Below, in pieces: positions 1 to 12,293 of a stretch of DNA of 64,000 nucleotides. The DNA comes from Winogradskyella helgolandensis (GTDB taxonomy: Bacteria; Bacteroidota; Bacteroidia; Flavobacteriales; Flavobacteriaceae). Both the position numbers and the translations under genes were made by a program. How positions within the stretch are numbered: the stretch's first letter is position 1; each line of letters begins with the position of its first letter. Location of the stretch: contig NZ_JABFHO010000001.1 in NCBI RefSeq assembly GCF_013404085.1, forward strand, positions 2,739,001 to 2,803,000. Direction: 5' to 3'. The notes below the pieces were generated by a model. The model ran no database searches. It had not been told where the DNA came from and saw only the letters and a program-made list of their open reading frames with translations.

Positions 1-481
1 ATATAAAAACAGCGTCTTTTACTAAGGTAACCACATCAACGTCTTGTTGATTATTTCCAGAATCGAATAGAATTTTGTCGGTATATAAAAACTGATTTTC
101 TAAAGCTCCTAAAGTTGAAATATTAATAGTGGTTTCTATAAAAATGAATAAACTATCCTTAGCTAATAACTCTACATCTTCAAAGAATTTACCTTCTTGA
201 GCACCTTCTAATCCTGTAGTGCCATCGATATTCATTCTATAACGTGAATTCACGCCATTCTCGAATTGTATGGTCGGAATTACAATATCATCATCACTAC
301 GATTATACACTTTAAGATTGTAGGTGCTAGAGCCAATGTTGGTAAAAACAGTATCTAAGTAAATGGTGTCTTGGGCAAAACCAAGGTTTCCTTTGCTTGG
401 TGTAAATTCAAAATCGTTACGACAAGAACTCCAAAATAGTAAAATTCCAAAACAAAGTAACAATGATAGCAATCGCTTCAT
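1..481 (-). CDS. Lipoprotein, C-terminus outside window (partial)
   Basis: The reading frame is open from the ATG at 479-481 to the window edge, so the C-terminus is missing. The protein starts MKRLLSLLLCFGILLF followed by WSSC, a lipoprotein signal with the lipobox cysteine near residue 20. The mature part (roughly 140 residues visible) is beta-rich, with segments such as DTIYLDTVFTNIGSST and NLKVYNRSDDD. This resembles the Ig-like DUF1573-type modules of Bacteroidota surface lipoproteins, but I cannot assign a family firmly. Probably cell-envelope located. Confidence 0.75.
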   Translation of the reverse strand, partial: MKRLLSLLLCFGILLFWSSCRNDFEFTPSKGNLGFAQDTIYLDTVFTNIGSSTYNLKVYNRSDDDIVIPTIQFENGVNSRYRMNIDGTTGLEGAQEGKFFEDVELLAKDSLFIFIETTINISTLGALENQFLYTDKILFDSGNNQQDVDVVTLVKDAVFI

Positions 482-594
482 AAGTGATAAATATAATTAA
501 GGCTTAAAAATATAACTTTTGAAGTTAGGATTTATTATAGTTACCTATAAATATATGAAGATTGTCATTCCTGTCTTCTCAGGATTGAGAGTGG

Positions 595-1368
595 TTAATC
601 TTTATTTTTCTTAACGCTCTTGTCTCCATATTCTTCTAAAAGTATTAAGAATAGCTGACTACTTACCACTAATTCTTCTAAGAATTGCATCTTATTCTCT
701 TCTTTAAGTAATTTAGAACTCATTTGCTTAGCCTCGCAAAAATCAAAAAAGAGGTATTTTTTGTCTTTTGGAATCTTTAAATTATCAGTAATTAATTGTG
801 TGTTGAAAAAGGAACTCTTACTAAATAGGGAATCCATTTGTGTATAGGTAATTGGTTGGTAGGTTGGTGCAATGTATTTGTCTTTCTTTTTAAGAAGATC
901 AGCAACTAAGCCAATAATAGCAAAAATATCTGGACCGTAAGTGGCTCCTGCAGGTTTGTATTTTTCTGGATGATTTTTTATGTCTTCCTGAATTATATTT
1001 TTAAGTTCAATATTATAGGTTTCTTCTACAAATACAAGTTCTTCAGGTGCTGCTTTTACTTCAACTTCGTCAAGTTCTGTTAATATTTCTTTGAGCTCAA
1101 AAACGGCAGTGCCTTCAAAATGACTTTCGTTTAATATTACGGCTTTTGGGTGGTAAAATAAGGATTCGAAAAGAATCGTGTCATTTACAGCAGCATTGAT
1201 GGTAAAGTCTCCATTTTTATTTGTTACCGTTACACGATTTTGAGTGTCATTAAAGACTTTTATATTTTCTATGGTTGTTTTGGAATTATAAACTTTACCT
1301 GTTAATATCTGGGCATTTAGCGTAAAAGGCAAGCTTAACAAAAAGATTAAAAGGATAAATAGACGCAT
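595..1368 (-). CDS. Exported protein with carboxypeptidase-like regulatory domain
   Basis: The 257-residue protein begins with a Sec signal peptide (MRLFILLIFLLSLPFTLNAQ). A beta-sandwich module follows at about residues 22-95 (ILTGKVYNSKTTIENIKVFN, then TNKNGDFTINA and ILTELDEVEV). This is the CarboxypepD_reg-like pattern common at the N-terminus of Bacteroidota outer-membrane and periplasmic proteins. The rest is helical and unrecognised. There is no TonB-dependent barrel, so this is a stand-alone version. Role unknown; likely periplasmic or outer-membrane associated. Confidence 0.75.
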   Translation of the reverse strand: MRLFILLIFLLSLPFTLNAQILTGKVYNSKTTIENIKVFNDTQNRVTVTNKNGDFTINAAVNDTILFESLFYHPKAVILNESHFEGTAVFELKEILTELDEVEVKAAPEELVFVEETYNIELKNIIQEDIKNHPEKYKPAGATYGPDIFAIIGLVADLLKKKDKYIAPTYQPITYTQMDSLFSKSSFFNTQLITDNLKIPKDKKYLFFDFCEAKQMSSKLLKEENKMQFLEELVVSSQLFLILLEEYGDKSVKKNKD

Positions 1369-1451
1369 GGTTGATTTGATTGATGCGTTAAAGTAAAGTG
1401 ATTAAGTTGAAAGGAATCTGGGTTTTAAATAAACTTTAACCTAATGAAATG

Positions 1452-1841
1452 TTAATTGAAAAGTTCAGCTATTTTTGGAATTATACGCGTAGGTCGCTGT
1501 GTGCCATTGTCAATCAAACACCATTTTGCCTTAGACTTTACAATTAACTGATTGGTTTTAGCATTGATAATTTCAACATACCTTGTGGTAGAAACGGCTT
1601 CAATTTTTGGTACATAAGTTTTTAGAAGTAACTTATCTCCTAATAACGCCTGATTTTTATATTCAATAAAATGATTGACCAAAAACCATGAGTAGGTTTC
1701 TAAAATATCTTTTGTGGCATAAGCCAACCAATGATCTTTTGCAATATCTTGAATCCATTGCACATAACGTACATTATTAACATGATTAAGATCGTCTATG
1801 TCATCTTCAGAAACTATTATGGTTTTTTCGAATATTTGCAT
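1452..1841 (-). CDS. Acyl-CoA thioesterase, hotdog fold (YbgC/FadM-like)
   Basis: This 129-residue protein has the length and opening motif of 4HBT-type thioesterases: DDIDDLNHVNNVRYVQW at residues 13-29 matches the family pattern D-x-x-x-HVNN-x-x-Y, with the conserved Asp and HVNN. It would hydrolyse acyl-CoA or acyl-ACP thioesters in the cytoplasm; the substrate cannot be read from sequence. It lies 9 bp downstream of the glutaminyl cyclotransferase gene and is probably co-transcribed with it. Confidence 0.85.
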   Translation of the reverse strand: MQIFEKTIIVSEDDIDDLNHVNNVRYVQWIQDIAKDHWLAYATKDILETYSWFLVNHFIEYKNQALLGDKLLLKTYVPKIEAVSTTRYVEIINAKTNQLIVKSKAKWCLIDNGTQRPTRIIPKIAELFN

Positions 1842-1850
1842 AATAGTATA

Positions 1851-2879
1851 TTACTGTTTCATTATTTTAACCTCAAAAATCTTGTCCCAATTTTTTCCTG
1901 TTACAAAAATAGTTTTGCGTTCTGGATGGTATGCAATACCGTTTAAAACATCTAACTCAGGATGTTGTGTGACTAGTTTTCTTAAAGGTTTAAAATCTAT
2001 TACACCTTCAACTCCTCCAGTTTTTGGGTTAATGATAAGAACACCATTACGTTGGTAAATATTAGCAAAAATCTTACCCTCAATCCACTCCATTTCATTT
2101 AAATTCGGGATTTTACCTTTCTCAGTATAAACTTCAATATGGCCTTTTTCACTAAGATTTTTCGGGTTTAAAAGATAGATTTTCTCAGTACCATCGGATT
2201 TGTAAAGTGTTGTACCATCATTACAAATTCCCCAACCTTCTTTACTTGTTCCGTAGTTAAATGTTTTTATTTTTTCAAAGGTATTTACATCGTAAACAAA
2301 CCCAATACCTGCCTGCCATGTTAATTGATAAATTTGATCATTTAGAATCGTTAACCCTTCACCAAAATGATCATCATCTAAGTTGATGTTTTTTAGAACT
2401 TCGCCAGTTTCAAAATTCACTTTTCTAAGTTTAGACTCTCTTCTTTGCCCTGTACTTTCATATAATTCACCGTTATAAAATTCCAAACCTTGTGTGTATG
2501 ATGTAATATCGTGAGGATAGGTATTTATAACGTCGTATTTATAATATGAAGGAATTATATTATTAAAAACCTGAACGGATTTAGAAAACGTTTCCGTTTT
2601 ATCTCCCAAATTAACTGTTGCAGTGATTTCTTTTTTACCTAAGGTAACCTGATCTAAAATATGAGTATTTTCAATGGGTTTACCGTTTAATTGATAGCTA
2701 ACCTTCACAATTTCAAGGTGCTTAGGATTATTAATTGAAAGTTTTAAGGTATCACCAAGCATTAATGATTTTACCGATGTATTAATCGATAAGCTTGAAA
2801 TTTTAGAGGCATTTGTTTCACCACAATTAGATAAAAATAAGCTTAAAGCTAAGAGGATGAAATATTTAGAAATGTGCAT
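1851..2879 (-). CDS. Glutaminyl-peptide cyclotransferase, lipoprotein
   Basis: I start the gene at the inner Met (MHISKYFILLALSLFLSNC), which puts a lipobox cysteine right after the hydrophobic stretch; an upstream Met at 2903 would place eight residues before the signal. The C-terminal 230 residues match the plant-type or bacterial beta-propeller QC family (Glu_cyclase_2): YPHDITSYTQGLEF, GEGLTILNDQIYQLTW, NEMEWIEGKIFANIY and LNGIAYHPE. The family cyclises N-terminal Gln to pyroglutamate on exported proteins. The N-terminal 100 residues look like an added Ig-like domain. Probable operon with the downstream thioesterase. Confidence 0.85.
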   Translation of the reverse strand: MHISKYFILLALSLFLSNCGETNASKISSLSINTSVKSLMLGDTLKLSINNPKHLEIVKVSYQLNGKPIENTHILDQVTLGKKEITATVNLGDKTETFSKSVQVFNNIIPSYYKYDVINTYPHDITSYTQGLEFYNGELYESTGQRRESKLRKVNFETGEVLKNINLDDDHFGEGLTILNDQIYQLTWQAGIGFVYDVNTFEKIKTFNYGTSKEGWGICNDGTTLYKSDGTEKIYLLNPKNLSEKGHIEVYTEKGKIPNLNEMEWIEGKIFANIYQRNGVLIINPKTGGVEGVIDFKPLRKLVTQHPELDVLNGIAYHPERKTIFVTGKNWDKIFEVKIMKQ

Positions 2880-2944
2880 AACGTTGGTTTGAATTTTCAG
2901 CAAGTTATTAAATTAAATTCAGTTTAAAAATCTGTAAATAATTA

Positions 2945-2974
2945 TTGTGAAAGTATTAAAAGATTGTATCTTTG
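2945..2974 (+). promoter_or_regulatory. Promoter of SRP RNA (-33 TTG, -7 TATCTTTG)
   Basis: TTG at 2945-2947 and TATCTTTG at 2967-2974 are 19 bp apart and fit the Bacteroidota -33/-7 consensus (TTG, then TAnnTTTG). The box ends 5 bp before the start of the SRP RNA. Confidence 0.7.
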
Positions 2975-2979
2975 CAGCT

Positions 2980-3073
2980 GGCAAGTCCTACACAACCAGC
3001 TCCTGTTGAATCCTCCAGGGCGGGAACGCAGCAAAGGTAAATGGTCGTAGCGGTGTGATGTAGGTAGCTTGCC
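2980..3073 (+). ncRNA. ffs: Signal recognition particle RNA, bacterial small type (4.5S)
   Basis: The sequence folds as one long hairpin closed by GGCAAG at 2980-2985 and CTTGCC at 3068-3073, followed by a T-run (3074-3080) that serves as terminator. The apical part carries the conserved SRP domain IV bases (TCCTCCAGGGCGGGAACGCA, with the GGAA-type loop and the AGCAAAGG strand). It binds Ffh to target membrane and secreted proteins. The rest of 2904-3221 shows nothing else I can name. Confidence 0.95.
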
Positions 3074-3221
3074 TTTTTTTGTACCCTAAACTCAAATCTT
3101 GAACGCCTTGGCGAATCGAGATTTTTTCAGTTTATATAGGTACTAATTTTAGGTTAGTATGATATAAAAAGTTTACTAACTTCAGAATTTGTATTTTCGA
3201 TATTGTAATTTATAAAATGGT

Positions 3222-4025
3222 ATGTCTAAAGTTGTATTAATAACAGGAGGTTCTTCAGGTATTGGAAAATCTGTTGGTGAATGTCTTCAAGAAAAAGGGT
3301 TTAAGGTTTATGGTACTAGCAGAAATCCTGATAAGTATCCAAATAGTAAATTTCCTATTGTAGCCTTAGATGTTACCAAAGTTGAAACGATTTCTAAATG
3401 TATAGCTGAAGTTTTAACTAAAGAATCTAAAATAGATGTGCTTTTAAACAATGCAGGAGCAGGTATTACTGGTCCTATTGAAGAAATTCCTGATGCAGAA
3501 ATAAAGCGCAATTTTGAAACTAATCTTTTTGGACCAATCAATGTGATCAAGGCTGTTTTACCAATAATGAGACAACAGAATTCAGGTTTAATTATTAATG
3601 TTACGTCTATTGCTGGTTATATGGGTTTACCATATCGAGGTGTTTATAGTGCCAGTAAAGGTGCTCTAGAATTAATTACGGAAGCCTTTAGAATGGAATT
3701 AAAAGGGTTTAATATTAATATGACTAATGTGGCACCTGGTGATTTCGCAACCAATATAGCAGCTGGTCGTTATCACGCTCCGGCTTTAGAAAATTCTCCA
3801 TATAAAGCGACTTATGGAAAAACGTTAAGCATGATGGATGAGCACGTGGATAGTGGAGGTGATCCGCAGCAAATGGCAGAAGCGATCTATAAAATCATTC
3901 AGACTAAAAATCCGAAAATCCATTATAAGGTTGGAGCTTTTATGCAGAAATTCTCAATTGTTTTAAAACGCATTCTTCCAGATTCTACTTACGAGAAGTT
4001 ATTGATGAATCATTATAAATTATAA
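3222..4025 (+). CDS. Short-chain dehydrogenase/reductase (SDR)
   Basis: Classical SDR of 267 residues. It has the NAD(P)-binding motif TGGSSGIG at residues 8-15, NNAGAG at 76-81, catalytic Ser near 129 (INVTSIAGYMG), and the YxxxK pair Y142/K146 (VYSASKGALE). The TSR after beta-2 suggests a preference for NADP. The substrate cannot be deduced; the extended C-terminus (about residues 185-267) is typical of family members annotated as dehydrogenases of retinol or steroid type. Transcribed alone; an imperfect -7-like box TATTTTCG lies at 3192-3199. Confidence 0.9.
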   Translation: MSKVVLITGGSSGIGKSVGECLQEKGFKVYGTSRNPDKYPNSKFPIVALDVTKVETISKCIAEVLTKESKIDVLLNNAGAGITGPIEEIPDAEIKRNFETNLFGPINVIKAVLPIMRQQNSGLIINVTSIAGYMGLPYRGVYSASKGALELITEAFRMELKGFNINMTNVAPGDFATNIAAGRYHAPALENSPYKATYGKTLSMMDEHVDSGGDPQQMAEAIYKIIQTKNPKIHYKVGAFMQKFSIVLKRILPDSTYEKLLMNHYKL

Positions 4026-4070
4026 GTATTGTGGTACATTATTTGAGGTGAAAAAACTAAACCAATCATA

Positions 4071-4484
4071 ATGAAACTCTTCAAATTTATCCCTTTAATA
4101 GTTTGCTTTTTATGCTTTGGTTGCGAAAATATAATAGAGTGTATTATCAATAAAAGGCCAGAAATACCAAACAAATCTTTTGATGTAGGCTATGTAAACA
4201 GTTATTACTATGAAGATTTTACTTCCGAAATAAAAAACGAACCTAACGACGATGATTATGGGTATTCCTACGAAATCTATGATGACTTACCAGAAGGGTT
4301 GCAAATGTTTGCTAATTTCAGAACGCTTTCTATAGAAGGAATACCGCGGACTTCTGGGACGTATACTTTTAAAGTTCATCTCTATGTTGATCCACCAGAG
4401 TATTATGATGAAGAGTCTGGGCAATACGAAGATGCTTTGTGCGCGTCTTCAACATCTAAGACATTTACAATAATTATTAATTAG
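4071..4484 (+). CDS. Small lipoprotein with putative Ig-like domain
   Basis: The 137-residue protein has a lipoprotein signal (MKLFKFIPLIVCFLCFGC). The body reads like a cadherin or putative-Ig fold: DLPEGLQM, then SIEGIPRTSGTYTFKV, which is the 'G.P...G.y.f.v' signature of He_PIG-type repeats. It ends in a beta strand (KTFTIIIN). Function unknown; cell-envelope location expected. It follows the SDR gene by 45 bp on the same strand. Confidence 0.7.
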   Translation: MKLFKFIPLIVCFLCFGCENIIECIINKRPEIPNKSFDVGYVNSYYYEDFTSEIKNEPNDDDYGYSYEIYDDLPEGLQMFANFRTLSIEGIPRTSGTYTFKVHLYVDPPEYYDEESGQYEDALCASSTSKTFTIIIN

Positions 4485-4584
4485 ATTTGATTGTTAATAT
4501 ATTCTGAAAAATCATTCCTGTAAATGAGGCTTAAAGTCGTAAATTCGCGATTATCAAAAACATAACTATAATAAACAAGTTTTT

Positions 4585-5238
4585 ATGAAATTTTTTATCG
4601 ATACAGCAAACCTAGAGCAGATTAAAGATGCTCAAGATATGGGTATTTTAGATGGTGTAACTACAAACCCATCATTAATGGCTAAAGAAGGCATTACAGG
4701 AACAGACAATATTATGAAGCACTATGTGGCGATCTGTAATATTGTAGAGGGTGATGTTTCTGCAGAAGTTATTTCTACCGATTTTGAAGGTATGGTTAGA
4801 GAAGGTGAAGCCTTAGCAGAATTACACGATCAGATTGTAGTGAAATTACCAATGATTAAAGATGGTATTAAAGCTTGTAAGTATTTTTCGGATCGCGGCA
4901 TTAAAACAAATGTCACTTTAGTATTCTCTCCTGGTCAGGCGTTATTAGCTGCCAAAGCTGGTGCAACGTATGTATCTCCATTTATTGGTCGTTTAGATGA
5001 TATTTCTACAGATGGTTTAAACCTTATAGCAGAGATTCGCCATATTTATGATAACTATTCTTTTGAAACACAAATTTTAGCTGCGTCTGTTCGTCATACC
5101 ATGCATGTTATTGATTGTGCTAAATTAGGAGCCGATGTTATGACAGGGCCTTTAAGTTCTATCACAGGATTATTGAAACACCCATTAACAGATAGTGGTT
5201 TAGAAAAATTCTTAGCAGATTACAATAAAGGGAATTAA
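4585..5238 (+). CDS. Transaldolase, small TalC/fructose-6-phosphate aldolase type
   Basis: The 217-residue length and the sequence [31 protein letters not shown] (Schiff-base Lys about residue 87), [31 protein letters not shown] and [12 protein letters not shown] are characteristic of the TalC/MipB subfamily. It transfers a dihydroxyacetone unit in the non-oxidative pentose phosphate pathway, in the cytoplasm. Whether it acts as transaldolase or as an F6P aldolase cannot be settled by eye; most Bacteroidota copies are annotated transaldolase. The start is at a clear ATG with a TAAATTCG -7-like box about 45 bp upstream. Confidence 0.93.
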   Translation: MKFFIDTANLEQIKDAQDMGILDGVTTNPSLMAKEGITGTDNIMKHYVAICNIVEGDVSAEVISTDFEGMVREGEALAELHDQIVVKLPMIKDGIKACKYFSDRGIKTNVTLVFSPGQALLAAKAGATYVSPFIGRLDDISTDGLNLIAEIRHIYDNYSFETQILAASVRHTMHVIDCAKLGADVMTGPLSSITGLLKHPLTDSGLEKFLADYNKGN

Positions 5239-5281
5239 GCTAAGCAAACAAATAAATAGTTATGAAGTGAGAACTACATAA

Positions 5282-6748
5282 CTAAAGATTAAGAGCATCT
5301 TGTTTTACAATAAGGTGCTTTTGTTGTAATAAGTCTTCAAGCGTTTCGATAAAATTAGAATTAAAGATGTTAGCATTAGGATGTAAAATAATGCCATTTT
5401 TATCAACTACAATGCACTTATTTAAGTAGTTTACAGCTAGTATTTTACGTGCTTCTTTTGAGTTTTTGAATTTAAATTCATTGATCGTAGGGAAATTGTA
5501 ATTATCAATAATTTTTTTCCAGAATTTATCATTATTATCATTGACATTAATGGAGATAAAATCCGTTTGAGGAAAATTTACTTTCAACTTATCTACCATA
5601 TAATGACTATTTCTATATTGTGATTTAGAATTAGACGACCAGAAATAAATTATTGTTGGTCTAGTAATGATCGAATTAATATAATGTTCTGTATCGTTAT
5701 AATTTACAATAGAAATATTGGGTAATGGATTACCTTGTCGCAATAACTTTAAAGAAGAGACTAAATCATTCATGTACAATTTATCCTCTTCATTAGTACT
5801 TTTTTCTAAGTAATAATTAAGTAATTCATTAGCTTCATCTTCAGTATGATTATAACTGATATACTCTCGCGCTTTATATTTTAATAAATTATTTTTAATG
5901 ATTGGATCTGTAACAATACTATCTATTAAATCTAATTTAGACTTGTTATAATCCATCGCATGTCTATTAAATTTACTGTGATAAGCATTATTCTTATAGT
6001 AATCGTGAATGGCTAAATTATCGATGTGAGAAAATAGAAATCGGTTGTAAGCAAAAAAGCGACTTAAATGCGTGGCATTGTAATCTATGTTTTTTCTATG
6101 TCCAAAAAAATCCTCAGGTAAGTCCTTAATGTGGATGAGTTTATTATTTCCAAAATACGCAAAAGGATAAATCTCCTTATCAGCATAAGCGTTATAATTA
6201 ATATTCGCTTCTATTATAGACTTAAAGAATTCTGATTCTTCATTACGTTTTAAAAAATCATGGAACGCATTTAATTGATTTTGTCTTCGGTTTTCAACAA
6301 AAGTGTTGAACGCCTCGGGTTCCATTTTAGAATATTTTACTAACTGCTTCGCTTCTTTTTCGTTAGATAAATAGGTTTTAAGGAGGTAATTATTTTTTCT
6401 GGCACCATTTCCTGTAAAAACTAAAGACTCATCAAAGTCATAAGTATTTAGTCTAAACATAATACTATCATTAGGTTCTAACAATAACATTTGATATTCT
6501 CCTCCATGTGTTAAAGAATATAAACCAGGGTGAAGATTGTCTATTTTATAAATAAACCTGTTATCAGGATCTAAGGTAATTGAATCTATAATTTGCCCTT
6601 TAGTATTATAAAGAACGACGCTGTTATTTTTAGGGTTAATAATCTCACCACCAATATACGCATGGTCACTAGCGTTACTACCTTTGAATTGACATCCAAG
6701 TACAGTTGATAACAAAGCAACAGTAAAAGCGATACGGAATGTTAGCAT
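5282..6748 (-). CDS. Lipoprotein with thioredoxin-like domain lacking the CxxC pair
   Basis: The 488-residue protein has a lipobox at residue 19 (LLSTVLGCQ). A DUF4369-like N-terminal domain follows (YIGGEIINPKNNSVVLYN, then DSITLDPDNRFIYKI), a helical middle, and a C-terminal TlpA/thioredoxin-like domain from about residue 345 (PTIIYFWSSNSKSQYRNSHY). In TlpA-type proteins the strand ending FW is followed by CxxC; here it is SSNSKS, so both redox cysteines are absent. The fold is likely kept while disulfide chemistry is lost. Periplasm-facing, membrane anchored. Confidence 0.8.
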   Translation of the reverse strand: MLTFRIAFTVALLSTVLGCQFKGSNASDHAYIGGEIINPKNNSVVLYNTKGQIIDSITLDPDNRFIYKIDNLHPGLYSLTHGGEYQMLLLEPNDSIMFRLNTYDFDESLVFTGNGARKNNYLLKTYLSNEKEAKQLVKYSKMEPEAFNTFVENRRQNQLNAFHDFLKRNEESEFFKSIIEANINYNAYADKEIYPFAYFGNNKLIHIKDLPEDFFGHRKNIDYNATHLSRFFAYNRFLFSHIDNLAIHDYYKNNAYHSKFNRHAMDYNKSKLDLIDSIVTDPIIKNNLLKYKAREYISYNHTEDEANELLNYYLEKSTNEEDKLYMNDLVSSLKLLRQGNPLPNISIVNYNDTEHYINSIITRPTIIYFWSSNSKSQYRNSHYMVDKLKVNFPQTDFISINVNDNNDKFWKKIIDNYNFPTINEFKFKNSKEARKILAVNYLNKCIVVDKNGIILHPNANIFNSNFIETLEDLLQQKHLIVKQDALNL

Positions 6749-7020
6749 ATAAAAAATATAATAGATTAGTAAACAAAAATATAAGATGCTTTGTGTAACT
6801 GTTGTTAATACCTCGTTAAATCTTGAAAATGTCTCTAATTATTTCAGCCAAAAGCATAAATCTTAGATGTGTTGCATGTGCTATTTTATTCAATTTGAAA
6901 TTTCTTATGTACTTTTTTCTTATCAGATATAAAACCATTCATAAACGATTAGAATTCTAATTTTAAGGCTTTTTTAAGATTGAAAATATTGTAAAGTAGC
7001 ATATTTAACGTTTAATTTTC

Positions 7021-7028
7021 TACTTTTG
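7021..7028 (+). promoter_or_regulatory. Probable -7 box of the ABC-F gene
   Basis: TACTTTTG fits TAnnTTTG and lies 58 bp upstream of the start codon. I see no well-spaced TTG -33 element. Apart from this box, the gene-free stretch 6749-7085 is A+T-rich and shows no other recognisable element. Confidence 0.55.
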
Positions 7029-7082
7029 CACTCTCAAAAATTCGCCTCAATAAGTATTGAGGATTATTGATTAAAATTATAA

Positions 7083-8711
<1,629 letters not shown>

Positions 8712-8732
8712 GCGCTATACTTTTTTATTATA

Positions 8733-8768
8733 AAAATGCTGGTATTTTAGATACCAGCATTTTTTTTG
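8733..8768 (+). terminator. Rho-independent terminator after the ABC-F gene
   Basis: The inverted repeat AAAATGCTGGTAT / ATACCAGCATTTT with a 5-base loop is followed by a T-run, 22 bp after the stop codon. Confidence 0.9.
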
Positions 8769-8848
8769 TTTAATAATGATTCGGTTGTAGACAAATCTAA
8801 TGTAAGCTTAGAAAAATAAAAAAACTCTATAATTCTATTAACAACGGA

Positions 8849-9091
8849 TTAAGAAGCCGCTTCCATTTCAGCTTTAACACGATTCACAATCACCATAGCT
8901 TTGTCTAACTCATCATTATGAACATAGACTTCTTGAAAACCTTGATTCATGGACGCATATCCTGCTAAACGTTGTGATTCACCTTCGTCTTTAACTATAG
9001 GAACTATGCCTGCATGTTCCAATTCATCTTTAACGCGTGTAACTAAAATAAAATTTCCGTAGTAGACTTTTGTATATTCTGTAGTGCTCAT
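8849..9091 (-). CDS. DUF2007-type small protein
   Basis: An 80-residue cytoplasmic protein: VYYGNFILVTRVKDELEHAG, then GIVPIVKDEG and VYVHNDELDKAMVIVNR. This is the ferredoxin-like 'putative signal transducing protein' pattern of DUF2007 (two beta-alpha-beta halves binding across an AxxxxxxLxxAGI helix). No catalytic residues are apparent. It is transcribed convergently with the ABC-F gene and divergently from katG. Confidence 0.75.
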   Translation of the reverse strand: MSTTEYTKVYYGNFILVTRVKDELEHAGIVPIVKDEGESQRLAGYASMNQGFQEVYVHNDELDKAMVIVNRVKAEMEAAS

Positions 9092-9195
9092 AATAATTAG
9101 ATTTAAATGTTTAAGAAAAGTTACGAAATTTTATTGATATAAATGCTTAAATAATTCATAATTTTATTGACAAAAACTATGGTTTTTGCAAAACA

Positions 9196-9210
9196 ATAGT
9201 TTTTAGCTAT
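9196..9210 (+). promoter_or_regulatory. OxyR-like operator half upstream of katG
   Basis: ATAG-TTTTTAG-CTAT has the exact ATAG-N7-CTAT spacing of an OxyR dimer half-site and sits about 90 bp upstream of katG. Nearly the same element (ATAG-TTTTTGA-CTAT) lies upstream of the peroxiredoxin gene at 53636-53650. A further CTAT is at 9177-9180. No oxyR gene is in the window. Confidence 0.5.
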
Positions 9211-9238
9211 TAAAATATTAGATAATAAAATATTATAA

Positions 9239-11524
<2,286 letters not shown>

Positions 11525-11546
11525 AACGTATGAACACTGATATTTT

Positions 11547-11582
11547 AAAAGGAATGGACTTTAAAACGTGCATTCCTTTTAA
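11547..11582 (+). terminator. Terminator after katG
   Basis: AAAAGGAATG at 11547-11556 pairs with CATTCCTTTT at 11571-11580 and ends in T-rich sequence. It lies between katG and the ankyrin gene, so it may also limit read-through into the latter. Confidence 0.8.
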
Positions 11583-11599
11583 TTAAAACTTTATAAATT

Positions 11600-12073
11600 A
11601 TGAAAAGAGATACAGATGTTTTATTTGAAGCTATAAAAGCAGGAGATAAAGATCGATTAAAAGCTTTGATGTGTATAAATCCCAACTTAGTCAATGAAAA
11701 AGATGCACGTGGATTTACGCCTCTTATTTTAGCTACCTATTTTGATAATGAAGAAGCTACTAGTATTCTTCTTGAAAATAACGCAGATATTAATGCCAAA
11801 GATGGCTCAGGTAATACAGCGTTGATTGGAGTAAGCTTCAAAGGAAATACGTCCTTGGCAACGACATTATTAGCAAATGGTGCAGATATTAATGCAGTTA
11901 ACAAAGATGGAACAAGCGCTTTAAGTTTTGCTACCCAGTACAACAAAATAGATATTGTAAAATTGCTTTTAGAACATAAGGCAGATACTAGTATTACTGA
12001 TACAGCTGGTAAAACAGCTTTAGACTATGCTAAAGACAAGAAATTTACTGAACTTGTTGGGCTTTTAAGTTAA
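11600..12073 (+). CDS. Ankyrin-repeat protein next to katG
   Basis: The 157-residue protein is made of about four ankyrin repeats (DARGFTPLILATYFDNEEAT, DGSGNTALIGVSFKGNTSLA, NKDGTSALSFATQYNKIDIV, DTAGKTALDYAKDKK). No signal peptide is visible. Small ankyrin proteins encoded beside catalase genes are known in other bacteria (for example AnkB with KatB in Pseudomonas), where they support catalase activity. A similar helper role for KatG is an inference from position. Terminator at 12094-12147. Confidence 0.9.
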   Translation: MKRDTDVLFEAIKAGDKDRLKALMCINPNLVNEKDARGFTPLILATYFDNEEATSILLENNADINAKDGSGNTALIGVSFKGNTSLATTLLANGADINAVNKDGTSALSFATQYNKIDIVKLLLEHKADTSITDTAGKTALDYAKDKKFTELVGLLS

Positions 12074-12093
12074 TAGGTACGTTTACATAAATT

Positions 12094-12147
12094 AAAAACT
12101 GAGTTTAAAAATTAGCTTGTTATAGCTTTTTTAAACTCAGTTTTTTT
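12094..12147 (+). terminator. Terminator after the ankyrin gene
   Basis: A long inverted repeat (AAAACTGAGTTTAAAAA paired with TTTTTTAAACTCAGTTTT) closes a loop of about 14 bases and ends in a T-run. Confidence 0.85.
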
Positions 12148-12293
12148 ATGTTGAATTTCTACCACTATCAAAAACAATAAATTTTCAGCTTCATGTTGTA
12201 ACATCATCAATTTGCAAATTGTTTTCTAGTGTTAATGTGATTCGTGTTTTATCTTTAATATTTCAGCATTAACAAGTAAAACCGCGCTATATG

